DNA of 64,000 nt from Haliscomenobacter sp965225875 (GTDB lineage: Bacteria; Bacteroidota; Bacteroidia; Chitinophagales; Saprospiraceae). Positions 9,851 to 19,500 of this stretch are shown one piece after another. The stretch spans positions 1 to 64,000 of the forward strand of contig NZ_CBDDBS010000001.1 of assembly GCF_965225875.1 (NCBI RefSeq), given 5' to 3'. The translations under genes and the position numbers were made by a program. Position 1 is the first letter of the stretch. Each line of letters opens with the position of its first letter. The notes below the pieces were generated by a model. That model saw nothing but the letters and a program-made list of their open reading frames with translations, was not told the DNA's origin and did not search any database.

Positions 9851-10333
9851 ATGACAGAAGTATCCGACCACCTGCTCTCCGTGCTCTCCGCCGCTGAACC
9901 ACTCCTGCGGCAATTGAGCCCGGCCCTGGCCCAGCAAAAGCCCCGACCAGACAAATGGTCGCCCAAAGAAATCATCGGGCACCTGATCGATTCGGCCTGC
10001 AACAACCAGCAAAAATTTGTGCGTACGATGGCCACTCCTAAATTGGAATTCCCTGCTTATGCACAGGATTTGTGGGTCAATGTTCAGCATTACCAGGAAG
10101 CCAACTGGTCGACCCTGATTGACTTATGGCTAGCCTACAATCGCCATCTGGCGCATGTAATCCGGCATGTAGACCCTGCTACACTCCAGCATGCCATATT
10201 GATCCAGGGTGCAGTTCCATTTACTTTGGGCTTTATTATGGCTGATTATGTGGAGCATTTGAAGCATCACTTGTTGCAGATTTTCCCAGAGGGGCCTTTT
10301 GAGAGTAAGTTCGCGAATGTGTACAATGCGTAG
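9851..10333 (+). CDS. DinB-like (YfiT/DinB superfamily) four-helix-bundle protein
   Basis: Small (160 aa) cytosolic protein of the DinB/YfiT four-helix-bundle superfamily. The motif KWSPKEIIGHLIDSA near residues 36-50 and the C-terminal DYVEHLKHHLLQI place histidines (in GHLID and EHLKHH) where the family usually binds a metal. Members include metal-dependent thiol transferases and putative hydrolases; the substrate here cannot be deduced. The gene lies between two family A palindromes, so it is probably its own transcript or part of a read-through unit. Confidence 0.85.
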   Translation: MTEVSDHLLSVLSAAEPLLRQLSPALAQQKPRPDKWSPKEIIGHLIDSACNNQQKFVRTMATPKLEFPAYAQDLWVNVQHYQEANWSTLIDLWLAYNRHLAHVIRHVDPATLQHAILIQGAVPFTLGFIMADYVEHLKHHLLQIFPEGPFESKFANVYNA

Positions 10334-10351
10334 CTAAGGCGGCATTTTTTT

Positions 10352-10445
10352 TATCACAAAGGTCAAAAACAAGGACACAAAGGACACAAAGTTAGACGTT
10401 GACGGTCTTTGTGCCCTTTGTGCCCCCTTGGTGTCCTTTGTGATA
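10352..10445. repeat. Family A word-repeat palindrome (CACAAAGG words)
   Basis: The arms 10352-10391 and 10407-10445 are about 80% reverse complementary. Each is built from repeats of the word CACAAAGGA (TCCTTTGTG on the other arm), with a 15-nt loop. It starts 18 nt after the stop of the DinB-like gene. About 180 nt of AT-rich DNA follow before the M16 protease gene, in which I see no gene and no clear promoter. Confidence 0.75.
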
Positions 10446-10624
10446 CTATGTCGCTTTGGTAAAAATTGAAAATTCACAGTGCCCTCTATACTTCCTTTTT
10501 TTGACAAATCCTCTTTTTCCCTCTCCCCGATCATTCCCTCCTCTTCAAAAAGACTTACCTTTCCCCACCATACATTTTTACCAAAAAACTGCCTCTCAGG
10601 AGGATCTAAACGCACACTTAACCA

Positions 10625-13471
10625 ATGAAAAAAGCCATCTTAAGCAGCTTGTATTGCTGTTTGCTGCTGAGCTTGAGCATCCATACTTTTGCTCAAAGCA
10701 AACTCGTAGAAAAAGTAGAACGCAAAGGCAGCGAGCTACTTATCCCTTATGAAAAATACGTCCTGGCCAACGGCCTTACCGTAATTGTTCACGAAGACCA
10801 TTCCGATCCAGTAGTACACGTCGATGTCACCTACCACGTTGGTTCGGCCCGCGAAGAAATTGGCAAGTCTGGTTTCGCCCACTTTTTCGAACACATGATG
10901 TTTCAGGGCTCCGACAACGTAGCCGACGAAGAACATTTCAAGCTCGTCACCGAAGCAGGCGGCACCCTCAATGGCTCTACCAACCGCGACCGGACCAACT
11001 ACTACGAAACCTTACCCAGCAACCAACTCGAGATCGGCATCTGGCTCGAAGCCGACCGCATGGGCTTTTTGCTGGACGCCGTGACTCAGAAAAAGTTCGA
11101 AATCCAACGCGCTACCGTAAAAAATGAGCGTGGCCAAAACTACGACAACCGCCCCTATGGACTGGCGGGTGAGGTGACCAGCAAAAACCTCTACCCTTAT
11201 GGCCATCCCTATTCCTGGCTGACCATTGGCTACCTCGAAGACCTCAACCGGGTGGATGTCAACGACCTCAAACGTTTTTTCCTGCGTTGGTACGGGCCCA
11301 ATAATGCCACCTTGACCGTAGGCGGCGACGTTACCCCTGCTCAGGTGCTCAAATTGGCAGAGAAGTACTTTGGCAGCATTCCCCGTGGACCAGAGGTGCA
11401 AAATATGCCCAAAATGATCCCCGTACTGGAAGGTGATCGCTACATTTCTTACGTGGACAATTACATCCGTTTCCCACGTCTGCAAATGACACTGCCAAGC
11501 GTACCCAATTACCACCCCGACAAGGCCGCACTGGATTGTTTGGCTGCGTTGATGGCCCAGGGCAAAAACACCGTTTTTTACCAAAACTTCATCAAAACCC
11601 AAAAAGCGCAACAGGCCAGTGCCTTTAATCAGGGAGTAGAACTGAGTGGAGAGTTCAGCATCAGTGTTCAGCCTACTCCGGGTCAAACCTTGACGGACGT
11701 AGAAGCGTTGATCCGCAAAACCATCGTCGATTTTGAAACCAAAGGGGTGACTGATGAAGAAGTTGAACGTTTCAAAGCCCAATACGAAGCGGGCCGCATC
11801 AACGCTTTGGCCAGTGTGTCTGGCAAGGTCTCTCAATTGGCTGCTTACCAAACTTTTACGGGTAATCCCAACCAATTTCCTGCCGAATTGGCCAACGTAC
11901 GTGCCCTCAGCAAAGCCGACGTTCTGCGGGTATTCAACCAGTACATCAAAAACAAACCAGCGGTTATTTTGAGCATCCTGCCCAAAGCTGGCGAGGTTAA
12001 ACCCGCTGCTGCCGACAACTACAAAATTGACGAAAGCAAATACGTAGCGCCACCCGATCAATACGCGGGTTTGACCTATGTAAAAGCCAAGGACAATTTT
12101 GACCGCAGTAAAAAGCCCGTTTCGACAACCAATCCAAGCATCACCGTGCCCACCCTTTGGCGTTCCAAAATGACCAATGGCATTCAGATCATTGGTACGC
12201 AGAACACGGAAGTGCCCACCGTTACATTGTCTTTGAGCATCAAAGGAGGACAAATGCTCGACCCGATTGAAAAGGCTGGTCTGGCTAACCTGTGCAGCCA
12301 AATGCTACGGGAAGGCACCGAAAATTATACCGCCGAAGCCTTTGAAGACGAATTGCGCAACCTAGGCGCCAGCATCAATGTGGGTGTCAGCGAAACGGCA
12401 CTGACTTTTTCCATGAATACCTTGGTCAAAAACCTGGACAAAAGTTTGATGCTCTTTGAAGAACGTTTATTCCGCTCCAAATTAAAGGAAGAAGACTTCA
12501 ACCGCATCAAACAAAATACCATTCGGGGCATCATCAACAGTTCCACCCAGGCGGCCTCGGTCGCGTCGGACTTGTTCAACACCATGATTTATGGCAAAAA
12601 GGACATCCGGGGTTATGCCATCGATGGCACCGAAGAAACCGTAGCCAAAATCACCCTGGCGGATGTTCAACAATTCTACAAAAACAACCTTTCAGCGCCC
12701 TTGAGCAATGTGGTGATTGTAGGAGACGTGAAACAGGCGGACATCCTGCCTAAGCTGTCGTTTTTGAATAAAATGTCGACCCAAGCCGTACCCTTACCAG
12801 TATTTAAACCAGTAGTAAAAACCGAAAAAGCGAAAATCTACCTCGTGGACCAACCCAAGGCAGCTCAATCCGAAATCCGTATCGGCTATCCTGCTATGGC
12901 TTTTGATGCTACGGGTGAATTTTTCAAAGCGGGTCTGATGAACTACAACCTGGGCGGTTCTTTCAACAGCCGCATCAACCTGAATTTGCGCGAAGACAAA
13001 GGTTATACCTACGGGGCTCGCTCCGGTTTTTCTGGCGATCTCGGCTGGGGAACTTTTGTAGCCAGCGCAGGGGTAAAAGCGACAGCAACCGACAGCTCCG
13101 TGGTGGAATTTATGAAGGAAATCAATAAGTTCCGCAATACGGGCATGACCGACGCTGAACTGGCCTTCATGAAAAGCTCCATTGGCCAACGGGACGCTCT
13201 GCGGTATGAAACAGGATTTCAAAAAGCAGGATTTTTGGGCCAAATTGCCAAATACAACCTGCCTGCCGATTTCACCAAAAAACAAAGTGACATCATCAAG
13301 TCCATCACCAAAACTGAATTGAACACCCTGGCCAAAAAGTTATTGAAGCCAGAAAGTGCTTATATTCTGGTGGTAGGCGACAAAGCCCTGATCAAGCCAG
13401 GTTTGGAAAAACTGGGCTATGAAGTGGTGGAATTGGACAAGAAGGGGAATGAAGTGGTTATAAAACCCTAA
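10625..13471 (+). CDS. M16 family zinc metallopeptidase, duplicated two-domain form
   Basis: Probable periplasmic peptidase of the insulinase/pitrilysin family that degrades peptides inside a clam-shell chamber. The 948-residue product has a signal peptide (LLLSLSIHTFAQ). The inverted zinc motif HxxEH is at His86-Glu89-His90 (HFFEH), and a downstream glutamate in the VKNERGQN region is the expected third ligand. The N-terminal half (about 35-470) is the catalytic repeat. The C-terminal half (about 510-930) is a second M16 repeat without HxxEH, with the ARSGFSGDLGWG region typical of the inactive lobe. The length fits fused bacterial M16 proteins. Single-gene unit flanked by family A palindromes. 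Confidence 0.93.
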   Translation: MKKAILSSLYCCLLLSLSIHTFAQSKLVEKVERKGSELLIPYEKYVLANGLTVIVHEDHSDPVVHVDVTYHVGSAREEIGKSGFAHFFEHMMFQGSDNVADEEHFKLVTEAGGTLNGSTNRDRTNYYETLPSNQLEIGIWLEADRMGFLLDAVTQKKFEIQRATVKNERGQNYDNRPYGLAGEVTSKNLYPYGHPYSWLTIGYLEDLNRVDVNDLKRFFLRWYGPNNATLTVGGDVTPAQVLKLAEKYFGSIPRGPEVQNMPKMIPVLEGDRYISYVDNYIRFPRLQMTLPSVPNYHPDKAALDCLAALMAQGKNTVFYQNFIKTQKAQQASAFNQGVELSGEFSISVQPTPGQTLTDVEALIRKTIVDFETKGVTDEEVERFKAQYEAGRINALASVSGKVSQLAAYQTFTGNPNQFPAELANVRALSKADVLRVFNQYIKNKPAVILSILPKAGEVKPAAADNYKIDESKYVAPPDQYAGLTYVKAKDNFDRSKKPVSTTNPSITVPTLWRSKMTNGIQIIGTQNTEVPTVTLSLSIKGGQMLDPIEKAGLANLCSQMLREGTENYTAEAFEDELRNLGASINVGVSETALTFSMNTLVKNLDKSLMLFEERLFRSKLKEEDFNRIKQNTIRGIINSSTQAASVASDLFNTMIYGKKDIRGYAIDGTEETVAKITLADVQQFYKNNLSAPLSNVVIVGDVKQADILPKLSFLNKMSTQAVPLPVFKPVVKTEKAKIYLVDQPKAAQSEIRIGYPAMAFDATGEFFKAGLMNYNLGGSFNSRINLNLREDKGYTYGARSGFSGDLGWGTFVASAGVKATATDSSVVEFMKEINKFRNTGMTDAELAFMKSSIGQRDALRYETGFQKAGFLGQIAKYNLPADFTKKQSDIIKSITKTELNTLAKKLLKPESAYILVVGDKALIKPGLEKLGYEVVELDKKGNEVVIKP

Positions 13472-13485
13472 AACCTTCAAGTGCT

Positions 13486-13602
13486 ATCACCCTAAGGTGG
13501 TCTAAGGTGCCTTAGGTGGTTCAATAAAAACTCTTGCGCGCAAGCGCGAAGAGCAAATTGTATTGAACCACCTTAGACACCTAAGAACACCTTAGGGATG
13601 AT
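13486..13602. repeat. Family A word-repeat palindrome (CCTAAGGTG words) between convergent genes
   Basis: The left arm (13486-13526) repeats the word CTAAGGTGGT. The right arm (13561-13602) is its imperfect reverse complement, with AAGGTGGTTCAATA exact next to the centre. The centre carries its own small hairpin (CTCTT, CGCG and complements). It lies between the convergent M16 protease and oxidoreductase genes, so it is placed to terminate both. Confidence 0.78.
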
Positions 13603-13629
13603 ACATCTAAAAACTAGGCTGTTCTCAAC

Positions 13630-15027
13630 CTATTTAAGCCGGATGTTTACCGGATCCCAGTTGATCACTCGTTTTTGTTCTGCACTCATATTCGCCGCCA
13701 GCGAAGGCCCCGCCGCGCGGAAACCAAACACCGCATCTTCCAGAATTTTCCCTTGCCCACGCACTGCATTGAAGAAGACCACCATGTGATCGTAACGATC
13801 ATCGTAGCCATCGGCAGGCATGTAGGTCACTTTTTCCTGGAATTCTACATCGTGGGTGAATTTGTCTTTCGGGTATTTCTCATCGTATTGCTTCAAAAAT
13901 TTCTTTTGTTCTGCTTCTGAATAGGTGAACAACGAATCGTAGTAAGGGCTGTACATTGGCGCAGTGGGTCGCTTGAGGGTTTTCAGCGTGGCGTCGTTCC
14001 AGCCCAATTCAATCACGCCATCGGAGCCCACCAGGCGCGTTACTCCACCGCCGCCACCGCCATCAGCCAGGTTGACCCGGGTCATAAAGGTGAAAGAGGC
14101 GTGTTTGTCGGTTTTGGGATAATCCATCAGGGCAGTTACCAAGTCCATGGCATCGCGGCCATCTTTCCAATAATTGAGATCACCCGTGGCGAAGATGCGA
14201 TTGGGCCCAACCGAACCGGTGATGGTATGCAGGGCGGTAATCAGGTGCACAAACAAGTCACCAGCTACTCCCGTGCCGTATTCTTTAAAATTGCGCCAGC
14301 GGAAAAAACGCACCGCGTCAAATGACCGTTTGGGTGCATCGCCCAGGAAACGATCCCAATCGATGGCTTTGGCATCGATGTCAAAAGGCATGGTGTAATT
14401 CCAGGCACCAAGGGCGTCACAACGGTCCATGGCCGCTTCGACGTAGTTGATTTCCCCAATCAGACCCTTTTCGTACCATTCCCGGGCTTTGTGAATCCCT
14501 GCGGAGCTGGCACGTTGGCTACCTACCTGAAAGGTTTTGCCACTTTTTTTCGCCGCCGCAATTACCGCTGCGCCTTCTTCGATGTGGTGCACCATCGGTT
14601 TTTCGCAATACACGTGCTTGCCTGCATTGAGTGCATCGATGGAGATGCGATCGTGCCAGTGGTCGGGGGTACAGATGAGCACCGCATCGATGTCTTTGCG
14701 TTGCAGGATTTCGCGGTAATCGCGGGTAGTATAGATTTGATTGCCCCATTTTTCTTTGGCCCGCACCAGACGGTCATCGTAGAGGTCACATACTGCGGCC
14801 AATTCGGTACCAGGTACTTTTAAAGCCGTATCGGTATCAAAATGGCCAATGATGCCACAACCGATCAGCCCGATGCGGATGTTATCGAGGGAGGAAACGG
14901 GTTTGGCATAGGGTTCCAGAATTTGGGTGGATGTTTGTCCTTTGGCAAAAGTTTGTTGGGACACTCCGGTGAGCAGCGTAGTGGCCGCTGCGGCTTTTTT
15001 CAAAAACTTGCGACGATTGGTAGACAT
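13630..15027 (-). CDS. Gfo/Idh/MocA family oxidoreductase with Tat signal
   Basis: NAD(P)-dependent sugar or inositol dehydrogenase-like enzyme. The start at 15027 gives a twin-arginine signal (NRRKFLKKAAAATTLL), so the folded enzyme with bound cofactor is likely exported to the periplasm, as is common in this branch. The Rossmann motif GLIGCGIIG and the family motif EKPM (HVYCEKPM) are present, followed by the GFO/IDH C-terminal beta sheet domain. The ATG at 15060 would add 11 residues before the signal and is less likely. Length 465 aa is normal for the Tat-exported subgroup. Substrate unknown; several Bacteroidota relatives act on glycans. Confidence 0.9.
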   Translation of the reverse strand: MSTNRRKFLKKAAAATTLLTGVSQQTFAKGQTSTQILEPYAKPVSSLDNIRIGLIGCGIIGHFDTDTALKVPGTELAAVCDLYDDRLVRAKEKWGNQIYTTRDYREILQRKDIDAVLICTPDHWHDRISIDALNAGKHVYCEKPMVHHIEEGAAVIAAAKKSGKTFQVGSQRASSAGIHKAREWYEKGLIGEINYVEAAMDRCDALGAWNYTMPFDIDAKAIDWDRFLGDAPKRSFDAVRFFRWRNFKEYGTGVAGDLFVHLITALHTITGSVGPNRIFATGDLNYWKDGRDAMDLVTALMDYPKTDKHASFTFMTRVNLADGGGGGGVTRLVGSDGVIELGWNDATLKTLKRPTAPMYSPYYDSLFTYSEAEQKKFLKQYDEKYPKDKFTHDVEFQEKVTYMPADGYDDRYDHMVVFFNAVRGQGKILEDAVFGFRAAGPSLAANMSAEQKRVINWDPVNIRLK

Positions 15028-15165
15028 AGACGATGCTGATTTTTTACACAATTTAAACAAATAAACCAGTGAATTCCAAAGCGGATGGTAAACAATTCAA
15101 TTGCATTGTTCCACTAAAAAAACTACATTTGTCTTTAAGCTAAACATCGAAGTTCTTCTTGGTGT

Positions 15166-15173
15166 TATCTTTG
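15166..15173 (+). promoter_or_regulatory. -7 box (TATCTTTG) directly before the small exported protein gene
   Basis: Perfect TAnnTTTG match ending one base before the ATG at 15175. If it is used, transcription would begin at or just inside the start codon, so the mRNA would be nearly leaderless or use the second ATG at 15178. No -33 TTTG is found at normal spacing. Confidence 0.45.
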
Positions 15174-15174
15174 C

Positions 15175-15528
15175 ATGATGATCAAATTGCTCACCTTTTT
15201 ATTGCTATTTTTTGTGAACGTTTGTCTGCTCAATGGCCAAAACGACTGGCGCATTGCTGGTAAATCCGTTCCTGCTCTTCAGCAAAAAACCGTTCTTACG
15301 CCTACCCTATCTTTCTGGAACCGAACAGCCCTCTTCTCTGTTACAGACAAACAAAAACGCCAAAACTTTACTTCACCCGCCGGTATTCCGCAATGGTATT
15401 CCGTAGAACAACTCCCTTTTTTTTGCAAAATGGAGGTAAAAATGGAAAAGGCCATTAAATTTCCGGTGAAAGTCCGCCTGGGCGAAGTACAGTATGTCGA
15501 AAAAATGGAAGGTAAACCGTACTACTAA
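15175..15528 (+). CDS. Small exported protein of unknown function
   Basis: I do not recognise this 117-residue protein. It has a signal peptide (hydrophobic residues 4-20, cleavage probably after LLNGQ) and a basic mature part with one cysteine, ending in ...MEGKPYY. The gene overlaps the following RNA ligase gene by one base (TAATG), so the two are almost certainly translated together although one product is exported and the other cytosolic. A second ATG three bases in gives the same protein minus one residue. Confidence 0.6.
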   Translation: MMIKLLTFLLLFFVNVCLLNGQNDWRIAGKSVPALQQKTVLTPTLSFWNRTALFSVTDKQKRQNFTSPAGIPQWYSVEQLPFFCKMEVKMEKAIKFPVKVRLGEVQYVEKMEGKPYY

Positions 15529-16244
15529 TGGCAAAGCCGCTCGGTCATAAATCTTATGGCTCTATCCCACACCTACCTGGTTCAAGACTAGGCAGTGGGG
15601 ATCATCACTGTCCTGAGGGCCAGGCCCGGATTGCCATTGAACAAACCCGCGATGCCAAAGATCTGGTGATTGTTCAGGAAAAACTCGATGGTTCCAATGT
15701 AGGCATTGCCAAATTGCATGGCGAAATCATTCCGCTGGTTCGCTCCGGGCATCACGCCTCCTCTTCACCTTATGAGCAGCACCACCATTTTGCCAATTGG
15801 GTACAACAACGCCACAAACTATTCGATGCTGTGTTATTGGAAGGAGAGCGCCTCTGTGGCGAGTGGTTGTTGCAGGCCCACGGTACCCGTTACAATTTGC
15901 AAAACCGGGAGCCCTTTGTCGCTTTCGACTTGTTGTACGATCGGCACGAACGGGTGGTTTTTGCTGAGTTTCAAAGTCGGCTGGCCTCCAGTGAAATTGC
16001 CATAGTCCCAACCGTATATGTTGGCCCACAAGCTTTATCCATCCATGACGCCATGCAATTGCTAAGCGAAAGTCACTACGGTGCTTTGGACCCCGTAGAG
16101 GGTGCCATTTGGAGAATTGAGCGGGATAGTAAAGTTGAATTTTTGGTCAAATACGTCCGCCCAGACAAAGTGGATGGCATTTATTTGCCCGAGGTAACGG
16201 GCAATGGCCGTACTGTTTGGAACTATACTGCATTAACCGTTTAA
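15528..16244 (+). CDS. RNA ligase family protein (Rnl2-like nucleotidyltransferase)
   Basis: ATP-dependent nucleotidyltransferase of the covalent ligase superfamily. Motif I is EKLDGSN with the candidate AMP-accepting Lys52. A motif III-like FVAFDLLYD (130-138), motif IV EGAIWRIE (191-198) and motif V FLVKYV (205-210) follow in order and at normal spacing. At 238 aa it holds only the catalytic domain, like compact bacterial Rnl2-type or DRB0094-related enzymes. Family members seal nicks or breaks in RNA and are often repair enzymes. The start overlaps the stop of the upstream gene (TAATG). RNA rather than DNA specificity is inferred from similarity to Rnl2 and the lack of an OB domain. Confidence 0.82.
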   Translation: MAKPLGHKSYGSIPHLPGSRLGSGDHHCPEGQARIAIEQTRDAKDLVIVQEKLDGSNVGIAKLHGEIIPLVRSGHHASSSPYEQHHHFANWVQQRHKLFDAVLLEGERLCGEWLLQAHGTRYNLQNREPFVAFDLLYDRHERVVFAEFQSRLASSEIAIVPTVYVGPQALSIHDAMQLLSESHYGALDPVEGAIWRIERDSKVEFLVKYVRPDKVDGIYLPEVTGNGRTVWNYTALTV

Positions 16245-16317
16245 CTACTAAATTTTTCTACAAATAAGTCCTTAAACTTCACAGCCTTGCTTTACGCCAA
16301 AAGCAACAGGACAATTT

Positions 16318-16450
16318 TTGCAAAATTCTAAAAGGTGCTTTGTATAAATTTTGCAAATTGTCGAAAAATAGATTGCAAATTGTAGTAAATACTGGAATTA
16401 AAACTAATTTAGCTGCAATTATTGCAAATACCAGCATCTAAACTTGCAAA
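16318..16450 (+). promoter_or_regulatory. Cluster of five TTGCAAA boxes in the susC leader
   Basis: The word TTGCAAA occurs at 16318, 16351, 16373, 16422 and 16444. The spacings are 33, 22, 49 and 22 bp, three of which are multiples of 11, so those boxes face the same side of the helix. The sites lie in the 263-bp gap upstream of the first susC gene; the last is 57 bp before the ATG. Several are part of larger dyads (TTTTGCAAAA, TTTGCAAA). Probably the operator array of the susC-susD operon. The rest of the gap is AT-rich with no gene. Confidence 0.5.
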
Positions 16451-16507
16451 ACTGCTCGCAAGAAATGGCTGGACCACGATTACTCAACTACAAAAAAACT
16501 TAAGCGT

Positions 16508-19500
16508 ATGAACAAAAAGTACGTGTTCAGGTACATAAGCGGCATGGCTTTGCTCTTGCTGCTTCCCTGGGTCGGCTATGCACAAGGCAAGGTAATGCTC
16601 AAGGTCAATGGAATGGTCAAAGATGAGACTGGGGAACCGCTCATTGGTGTGAACATTCAACTGAAAGGCACACCCGTTGCCAGTATCACCGATCTGGATG
16701 GCAATTATACCCTCAGCGGGGAAGTAGCTGAAGGGGAATATACCCTCGTGACCAGTTACATTGGTTACGCCAACAGTAGCCAAACGGTGCAGGTTTCGGC
16801 CAGCAATGCTACGTTTCAGTTGAATTTTGACATGTCGCCCGACATGCTCAATCTGGATGAAGTGGTCGTTACAGGGAACACCTCTACCACTACCCGAAAG
16901 TCTTTGGGCAACAACATTTCCGTACTCAATTCGGACAAGATCAAAAACTCGGCAACCACCAACTCGCTAGGCGCACTCCAGGGTAAGGTAATGGGTGCTC
17001 AAATCACCCAAAACTCGGGTGACCCTGCAGGGGGGATCAGCATTCGTTTACGGGGTGCATCTTCGATCAATGGTTCCAGCGATCCGCTCTACATCATCGA
17101 TGGGATCATTGTGGACAACTCTTCCCAAAACGTGATCAACCGGAATGCGGACGCTCAAACTACGGGTTTTCAAGCGGGTCAAAACCGCCTCGTCGACCTC
17201 AACAGTGCGGACATCGAACGTATTGAAGTGTTGAATGGTGCTTCTGCTGCAGCATTATATGGTGCACGTGCTGCAAATGGCGTAATTCAAATTTTCACCA
17301 AACGTGGCAAATCGGAAAAGCTCAGGGTTGAGTTTTCTACTAGCCTGATCAGCAGCCAACTGCGCAAGGAAATCCCGATGACCACCATCGGTGAACGTTT
17401 TGGTAAAAAAGGAAACGATCGCCTGGAAACTGCGCAAGACCGCCTCACCACACTGTTGGTAGTAGGCTTGAGCGATGCACAATTGAATACCCAAGGTGTG
17501 AAATTTGTCAAAGCCGGTTATACTCCACGTACCCTGATCACCGATAAATATGCAGTAAAACGATACAACTACTGGGATGACATTTTCCAAAACGCTATGG
17601 GAACGGAAAACAATCTTTCCTTTAGTGGGGGCAGCGACAAAACCCAATTCTACGCTTCTCTCGGTTACTACGACAATGAAGGCATCCTGAAAAACACCAA
17701 CTTCAAACGTTACAACCTCCGCCTCAACCTTGACCAAACACTGGCCTCCTGGGCAAAATTGTCCTTCGGCCTGGGAGCTAACCTCTCCCGCTCACAGGAC
17801 ATGCCCAATGGCAACAACTTTTTTAACCCCATCTCCGGGGTCTTTATCATCGACAACGTATGGGACCTCAACGAACGTGATGCCAACGGCAACCTGCGCC
17901 AGGTAGAACAAGTGCGCATCAACCCACTCAGCATCATCGAAACTTTTGACATCTCCCAGCAGACTTACCGCACCATGGGCAATGTCAAGCTGAGCCTCTT
18001 CCCCGTCAAAGGTTTGAACATCGACCTGATCGGAGGTGGAGATATCTACTCTCTGCAAGGGAACGAATACCACCCACGCCTGCCTTATGGTGGGGTTAGT
18101 GCCGACTTCTTCCCTGACGGTTACGTGAGTTTGGCCACCGACAACCTGATGCTTTTCAACAATGACTTGAACATCACCTACAACCGTAACCTGGGCAAGT
18201 CCCTGACTTCAACCACCATGGCGGGTTACCAAATCCAGTACAACCGCCGCCAGTATGCGGCCCAGGACGGGCGGGATTTGGCACCTTTTGGCAAAACCAT
18301 TTCCGCTGCCAACAACCTGTTCAACCGTCCAGTACAAAGCATTTCTGAACGTTTCATTTCTGGAGCGTTCATTCAGCAGACTTTTGGCTGGAAAGAACAG
18401 GTGTTCATCACCTTGGCTGGTCGGATTGATAAGTCTTCCGTTTTTGCCGAAGACAACCAGAACAACTTCTACCCCAAACTTTCGGGTAGCTGGGTATTGT
18501 CCGATTACATCAAAAACAAAAACCTGATTTCCTCAGCAAAACTGCGTGCAGCTTACGGCCAGGCGGGTAACCTGACCGGGATTGGGGCATATGATCGTTT
18601 TGACAACTACCTCTTGTCTTCGATTGGTGGTTTGGCTTCGATTACTCCTTCTACCACCTTCGCCAACCCTTCGGTGCGTCCTGAAAAAATGACCGAATTT
18701 GAATTTGGTGGCGATTTTGCCTTTTTGAAAAACCGCCTCAGCCTGAGTGTGAACGTGTACAGCCAGAAGATCACCGACTTGTTGTTGACCAAGCCCGTTC
18801 CTCCTTCTGTAGGTGGTACCAGCATTGTAACCAACGTGGGCGACAATACCTATATGGACAACAAGGGTTTTGAGTTAATGCTGAACGCTGCATTGGTGCG
18901 TACCAAAAACTTCAAATGGGACCTGGGGCTGCTCTACAACCAAAACCGCAACCGCGTTTATGGCATCGATGGTGGCTTCTTCTACCTGCGTACGGGTGGC
19001 CCACAGGCAGTACTCAATGGCGAATCCTTTGGCGCTTTTTATGGCACTTATTATGCTCGCGACAACAATGGCAACTTGTTAAAAACCACCCAGGGCTTGT
19101 TCCAGCCTGAGCGTGGCGTACAAACCACTGCCCTGCAAGGCACTCCTGATCGTGGCGCGGATGGCCAGCCCAAAACTACTGGGGTGGGTAGCACCGAATT
19201 GCGTAAAGTGATTGGTGACCCAACGCCAGATTGGACCGGTTCCTTAAACACCAATATCTCTTACAAAAAACTGAGTTTCTATGTCCTGTTCGACGCTGTA
19301 ATTGGCGGCGATGTGTACAACTGGAACCGCATTACCTCTAACAACGTGGGCTGGGGTCCTTTGGCCGAACAAGAAATCAAAGGTGAGGTACCGCGGGGAA
19401 CCGTAGCTTCGGTAGCTGGCGGGATCAACGGTGGCCGGATTCAGGAAGAACACGTTGAAGATGGATCTTTTGTCAAAATCCGCGAAGTAGCCCTGAGTTA

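Noticed and set aside
11012..12301. 429-codon open frame on the minus strand inside the M16 gene
   Set aside because: It is fully antisense to a well-supported protease, has no family motifs and reflects codon bias of the real gene.
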